NCBI RefSeq assembly: GCF_030766935.1
Contig: NZ_JASERL010000005.1
Coordinates: 591,863-655,862 of the forward strand
DNA length: 64,000 nucleotides
Reading direction: 5' to 3'
From: Streptomyces sp. KL109B
GTDB lineage: Bacteria > Actinomycetota > Actinomycetes > Streptomycetales > Streptomycetaceae
Position numbers and translations under genes: made by a program. Below, in pieces: positions 60,646 through 64,000 of this stretch. The first letter of the stretch is position 1. Each line of letters starts with the position of its first letter. The notes beneath the pieces are model-generated. The model searched no databases and was not told the origin of the DNA. It worked only from the letters and a program-made list of their open reading frames with translations.

Positions 60646-63141
60646 TCAGCGACCGGCGCTGTCCACGACGGCCGACCACTCGTCGAGCAGCTGTTGGGCG
60701 GAGGCGTCGTCGGGCCCCTCGGCCCACAAATGGGTGACGGCCTCTGCCGGGTCGGGCAGCACCATCACCCAGCGCCCGTCGGCCTCCACGACCCGCACAC
60801 CGTCCGTCGTGTCCACGGACCGTTCGCCGGCCTCCTCCACGACACGGCGCATGACGAGCCCCTTGACGGCCCACGGCGTCGCCAGATCCCGCTTGAGGAC
60901 ATGCGCCCTGGGGATCCGCGCGTCGATCTGACTGAGCGTCAACTGCGTACGCGCGACGAGCCCGATCAGCCGCACAAAGGCCGCCGCCCCGTCGAACACG
61001 CTGCTGAACTCGGGGATGAGGAACCCGGCCCGCCCATCGCCACCGAAGATGGTCCCGTCCGCACGCCCGACCCTCGTCAGATCGTCCGGCGACGTGGTCG
61101 TCCACTCGACCTGCGTCCCGTGATACGCCGCCACCTGCTCGGCGATACGCGTGGTGGTCACGGGCAGCGCGACCCGCCCACTCCTCCGCTCGGCGGCGAC
61201 AAGATCGAGCATCACCAACAACGCCCGGTCGTCCTCGACGATCCGCCCCTTCTCATCGACGAGCGACAGCCGCTCCCCTACCGGATCGAACCGCACCCCG
61301 AACGCGGCGCGCGCCGAGGCCACGATCTCTCCGAGCCGTACGAGCCCGGCCCTGCGGGCGTCCGCCGTCTCCGTGGGCCGCGACTCGTCGAGCCCGGGGT
61401 TGATGGTCAACGAGTCGACACCAAGCCGCCCCAGAAGGCTGGGCAGCACAAGCCCCGCACTCCCGTTGGACGCGTCGACGACCACCTTGAGCCCGGCCTC
61501 CGCGATCCCCGTCGTATCGACGTTCCGCAGCAACGACCCTGTATACGAGTCGAAAACGCTCGAAGGAAAGTGCAGATCCCCGATCTCCCCGGGGAACGCC
61601 CTGCGGTACTCCTGCCGCGCGTACACCCGGTCCAGCTTCCGCTGACTGCCCTGCGAAAGGTCGGCCCCGCGCTCGTCGAAGAACATGATGTCGACGGAGT
61701 CCGGCACCCCCGGCGTCGTACGGATCATGATCCCGCCGGCACTGCCCCGCGCGGTCTGCTGCCGCGCCACGGGCAACGGCACGTTCTCCAGATCCCGTAC
61801 GTCTATGGCACTGGCCTGCAGCGCGGAGATGACGGCCCGCTTGAGCGCACGCGCACCACGGGAGTGGTCACGCGCGGTCGTGACGGTCGACCCCTTCTTG
61901 AGCGTCGTCGCGTACGCCCCCGCGAGCCGCACGGCCAGCTCGGGCGTGATCTCGACGTTCAGGATCCCGGAGACTCCCCTGGCCCCGAACAGGTGCGCCT
62001 GCCCCCGCGACTCCCAGATCACCGACGTATTGACGAACGCGCCGGCCTCGACGGTCTTGAACGGATAGACCCGCACGTTGCCCTGGACGATCGACTCCTC
62101 GCCGACCAGGCACTCGTCCCCGATGACGGCGCCGTCCTCGATCCGCGCGGCCCGCATGATGTCGGTGTTCTTGCCGACGACGCAGCCCCGCAGATTGCAG
62201 TGCCGCCCGATGTATACGTTGTCGTGCACCACGGCCTTGTGCAGGAACGCCCCGCTCTTCACGACGACGTTCGAGCCGACGACCGTGTGCTCGCGGATCT
62301 CGACATCGGCCTCGATCTTGGCGTAGTCACCGATGTAGAGCGGCCCACGGAGCACGGCGTCCGGATGCACCTCGGCGCCTTCGGCGACCCAGACACCCGG
62401 CGAGATCTCGAACCCGTCGAGTTCGACGTCGACCTTGCCCTCGAGCACGTCGGCCTGGGCCTTCACATAGCTCTCGTGTGTGCCGACGTCCTCCCAGTAA
62501 CCCTCGGCGACATAGCCATAGATGGGCTTGCCTTCCTTCATCAGCTGCGGGAAGACGTCCCCCGACCAGTCGACCGGGACATCGGCCTCGACGTATTCGA
62601 AGACCTCGGGCTCCATGACATAGATGCCCGTGTTCACCGTGTCCGAGAAGACCTGCCCCCAGGTCGGCTTCTCGAGGAAGCGCTCGACCTTTCCTTCCTC
62701 GTCGACGATGGTGATACCGAATTCCAGCGGATTGGGCACACGCGTCAGACAGACCGTGACGAGCGCACCCTTCTCCTTGTGGAATTCGATGAGCTCGGTG
62801 AGGTCGAAATCGGTGAGCGCGTCACCCGAGATCACGAGGAAAGAATCGTCCTTCAGCGCTTCCTCAGCGTTCTTTACGCTGCCGGCAGTGCCGAGTGGCT
62901 TCTCCTCGTTGGCATAGGTGAGCTCCATCCCCAGTTCTTCGCCGTCCCCGAAGTAGTTCTTGACCAGTGAGGCCAAGAACTGCACGGTGACCACGGTCTC
63001 GCTGAGCCCATGCCGCTTGAGCAGCCTGAGCACATGCTCCATGATCGGCCGATTGGCCACGGGCAGGAGCGGCTTGGGCATACTCGAGGTCATGGGGCGA
63101 AGGCGGGTGCCTTCGCCTCCGGCCATCACGACGGCCTTCAT
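60646..63141 (-). CDS. Mannose-1-phosphate guanylyltransferase with degenerate phosphomannomutase domain
   Basis: The 831-residue protein has three parts: a nucleotidyltransferase (MKAVVMAGGEGTRLRPMT, 1-18; active Lys in PKPLLPVAN), a left-handed beta-helix (about 250-370), and a phosphohexomutase fold (about 385-831). In the last part the phosphoserine motif TASHNP is replaced by IMIRTTPGVPDSVDIMFFDE (about 467-486) and the metal loop DGDxDR by GGDGRAGF (about 697), so mutase activity is unlikely. The first part should make GDP-mannose or a similar sugar nucleotide. The first gene of this block; a CDP-alcohol transferase precedes it by 113 bp. Confidence 0.93.
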   Translation of the reverse strand: MKAVVMAGGEGTRLRPMTSSMPKPLLPVANRPIMEHVLRLLKRHGLSETVVTVQFLASLVKNYFGDGEELGMELTYANEEKPLGTAGSVKNAEEALKDDSFLVISGDALTDFDLTELIEFHKEKGALVTVCLTRVPNPLEFGITIVDEEGKVERFLEKPTWGQVFSDTVNTGIYVMEPEVFEYVEADVPVDWSGDVFPQLMKEGKPIYGYVAEGYWEDVGTHESYVKAQADVLEGKVDVELDGFEISPGVWVAEGAEVHPDAVLRGPLYIGDYAKIEADVEIREHTVVGSNVVVKSGAFLHKAVVHDNVYIGRHCNLRGCVVGKNTDIMRAARIEDGAVIGDECLVGEESIVQGNVRVYPFKTVEAGAFVNTSVIWESRGQAHLFGARGVSGILNVEITPELAVRLAGAYATTLKKGSTVTTARDHSRGARALKRAVISALQASAIDVRDLENVPLPVARQQTARGSAGGIMIRTTPGVPDSVDIMFFDERGADLSQGSQRKLDRVYARQEYRRAFPGEIGDLHFPSSVFDSYTGSLLRNVDTTGIAEAGLKVVVDASNGSAGLVLPSLLGRLGVDSLTINPGLDESRPTETADARRAGLVRLGEIVASARAAFGVRFDPVGERLSLVDEKGRIVEDDRALLVMLDLVAAERRSGRVALPVTTTRIAEQVAAYHGTQVEWTTTSPDDLTRVGRADGTIFGGDGRAGFLIPEFSSVFDGAAAFVRLIGLVARTQLTLSQIDARIPRAHVLKRDLATPWAVKGLVMRRVVEEAGERSVDTTDGVRVVEADGRWVMVLPDPAEAVTHLWAEGPDDASAQQLLDEWSAVVDSAGR

Positions 63142-63254
63142 GTCGGAAGCGTCCTCCTTGAAGAGACGACGGTCTTGCCGACTTCGCCCGTCCGGAATAG
63201 CCCGCGGTGGTCAGCGGCGGGCCTTCTGGCCTCTGCCAACGCGCAATGGCGAGC

Positions 63255-63863
63255 TCAATCGGCCATGGAGTCCGCCCTGACAAGCCGGCGGACCTGCACC
63301 ACGTAGAGGATCCCTGCCCACCAGTACAGCGTCGTACCCCATCCAGCGAACGCCCATCCGAAAATAGCAGCGAGTTCATGGATCCAACCCGATCCGTCAC
63401 TCAGCAGCAGCAAGGGGAAGGCGTACATCAGGTTGAAGGTCGCGGCCTTCCCGAGGAAGTTCACCTGAGGCGGCGGATAGCCATGACGCCTGAGGATCCC
63501 CACCATCACCAGAAGAACCAGTTCTCGCGCCAAAAGTACGGCGGTCAACCAAATGGGAAGAATGTCGCGCCAGGTCAATCCAACCAGGGTGGACAGAATG
63601 TAGAGGCGGTCGGCGGCGGGATCGAGCAGCCGACCGAGGCTGCTGATCTGATTCCAGCGCCGCGCGAGCTTCCCGTCGAGATAGTCACTCACGCCGCTCA
63701 GAGCCAGCACGAGCAGCGCCCAGCCGTCACTCTTGGGGCCCCCGAACTCAGGGCGCAGGATGAGCCACAGGAAGAGGGGCACGCCGACGAGACGCGCCAT
63801 GCTGAGGATGTTCGGGATGGTGAGGACCCTGTCCGTCTGAACACGGGTCTCCTGGACCTCCAC
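63255..63863 (-). CDS. CDP-alcohol phosphatidyltransferase
   Basis: The 202-residue membrane enzyme has the full signature D60-x2-D63-G-x2-A-R-x8-G77-x3-D81-x3-D85 in SDYLDGKLARRWNQISSL plus GRLLDPAADR, with four to five membrane helices. It transfers a phosphatidyl group from CDP-diacylglycerol to an alcohol; phosphatidylglycerol phosphate synthesis (PgsA-like) or another phospholipid is possible. It equals Rv1822 (pgsA2). The GTG at 63863 has GGAGG 7 bp upstream. It begins the block read to the left. Confidence 0.93.
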   Translation of the reverse strand: MEVQETRVQTDRVLTIPNILSMARLVGVPLFLWLILRPEFGGPKSDGWALLVLALSGVSDYLDGKLARRWNQISSLGRLLDPAADRLYILSTLVGLTWRDILPIWLTAVLLARELVLLVMVGILRRHGYPPPQVNFLGKAATFNLMYAFPLLLLSDGSGWIHELAAIFGWAFAGWGTTLYWWAGILYVVQVRRLVRADSMAD

Positions 63864-63965
63864 CCGGGGGCCTCCTGTGGGGAACGAACCAACGATGCCC
63901 CCTGACTTTACCCTCAGCGTCAGCCGACGAGAGCGAGGGGGGCGGCCTGATGCCATAACGCAGAA

Positions 63966-63994
63966 AAGCCCGGACCGTAACCCGGCCCGGGCTT
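63966..63994 (-). terminator. Hairpin near right edge
   Basis: aagcccgg (63966-63973) pairs with ccgggctt (63987-63994). It lies about 100 bp upstream of the transferase gene and probably ends a gene outside the window. Confidence 0.65.
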
Positions 63995-64000
63995 CTCTAT

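Noticed and set aside
59335..62970. 1211-codon forward open frame opposite DUF881 and the guanylyltransferase
   Set aside because: Composition is typical of antisense to high-GC codons and the reverse-strand genes are certain.

Overview
The window is chromosomal DNA from a Streptomyces or very close relative. The signs are very high G+C with strong G/C bias at third codon positions, frequent GTG and TTG starts placed after GGAGG-type ribosome binding sites, densely packed genes on both strands, and marker families typical of the genus (DUF5999, sparse ArsR/DUF5937 regulators, a third divergent EF-Tu, MmyB-type XRE regulators). No rRNA, tRNA, CRISPR array, insertion sequence or prophage was seen. 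The species cannot be named from the sequence alone.

Left part (1-20 kb): the end of a DedA membrane protein, a secreted type-B carboxylesterase overlapping a Tat-type GH3 beta-glucosidase, a hotdog thioesterase, an MFS exporter, a spermidine-synthase-like protein, and a divergent tuf gene resembling tuf3. After these come a VTT-domain protein, an MFS/ArsR divergent pair, undecaprenyl-diphosphatase (uppP), a quinone oxidoreductase, a secreted protein of unknown function, an SDR/XRE divergent pair with a large dyad between them, a second SDR and small genes.

Middle part (20-50 kb): apolipoprotein N-acyltransferase, a Gfo/Idh oxidoreductase, and a wrecked monooxygenase/TetR pair in which both 5' ends are missing. 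Next are a proline-rich lipoprotein, uracil-DNA glycosylase, an orphan peptide-binding lipoprotein, two tandem SDRs, a HipA-like kinase overlapping a DUF3037 gene, a Rieske lipoprotein, an isochorismatase homologue without the usual cysteine, LysR/EamA and MocR/PPOX/PaiB-like groups, two more EamA transporters (one behind a leader peptide and a large hairpin), a Clp-N protein, SRPBCC, PadR, PhzF, a CPBP protease, a fused solute-binding/VWA protein, and a glutamate-cysteine ligase homologue.

Right part (50-64 kb) is the conserved actinobacterial core block. It holds gcvP behind a tandem glycine riboswitch, a PRC-barrel gene, DNA polymerase IV with a tudor-like tail, MerR, bifunctional nuclease, FtsR, an FHA/zinc-ribbon GarA relative, DUF881-Sbp-DUF881, a mannose-1-phosphate guanylyltransferase with a degenerate phosphomannomutase half, and a CDP-alcohol phosphatidyltransferase. 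The order matches Mycobacterium tuberculosis Rv1822-Rv1832, except that gcvH is missing here and dinB, the PRC gene and the nucleotidyltransferase are added. The block links carbon/nitrogen control (FHA protein, GcvP), division control (FtsR) and membrane or cell-wall precursor supply.

Two features recur. One is a GC-rich dispersed repeat at gene 3' ends, often carrying the stop codon of the upstream gene. The other is a set of short tandem arrays (units of 8-22 bp) at gene borders and inside coding tails.
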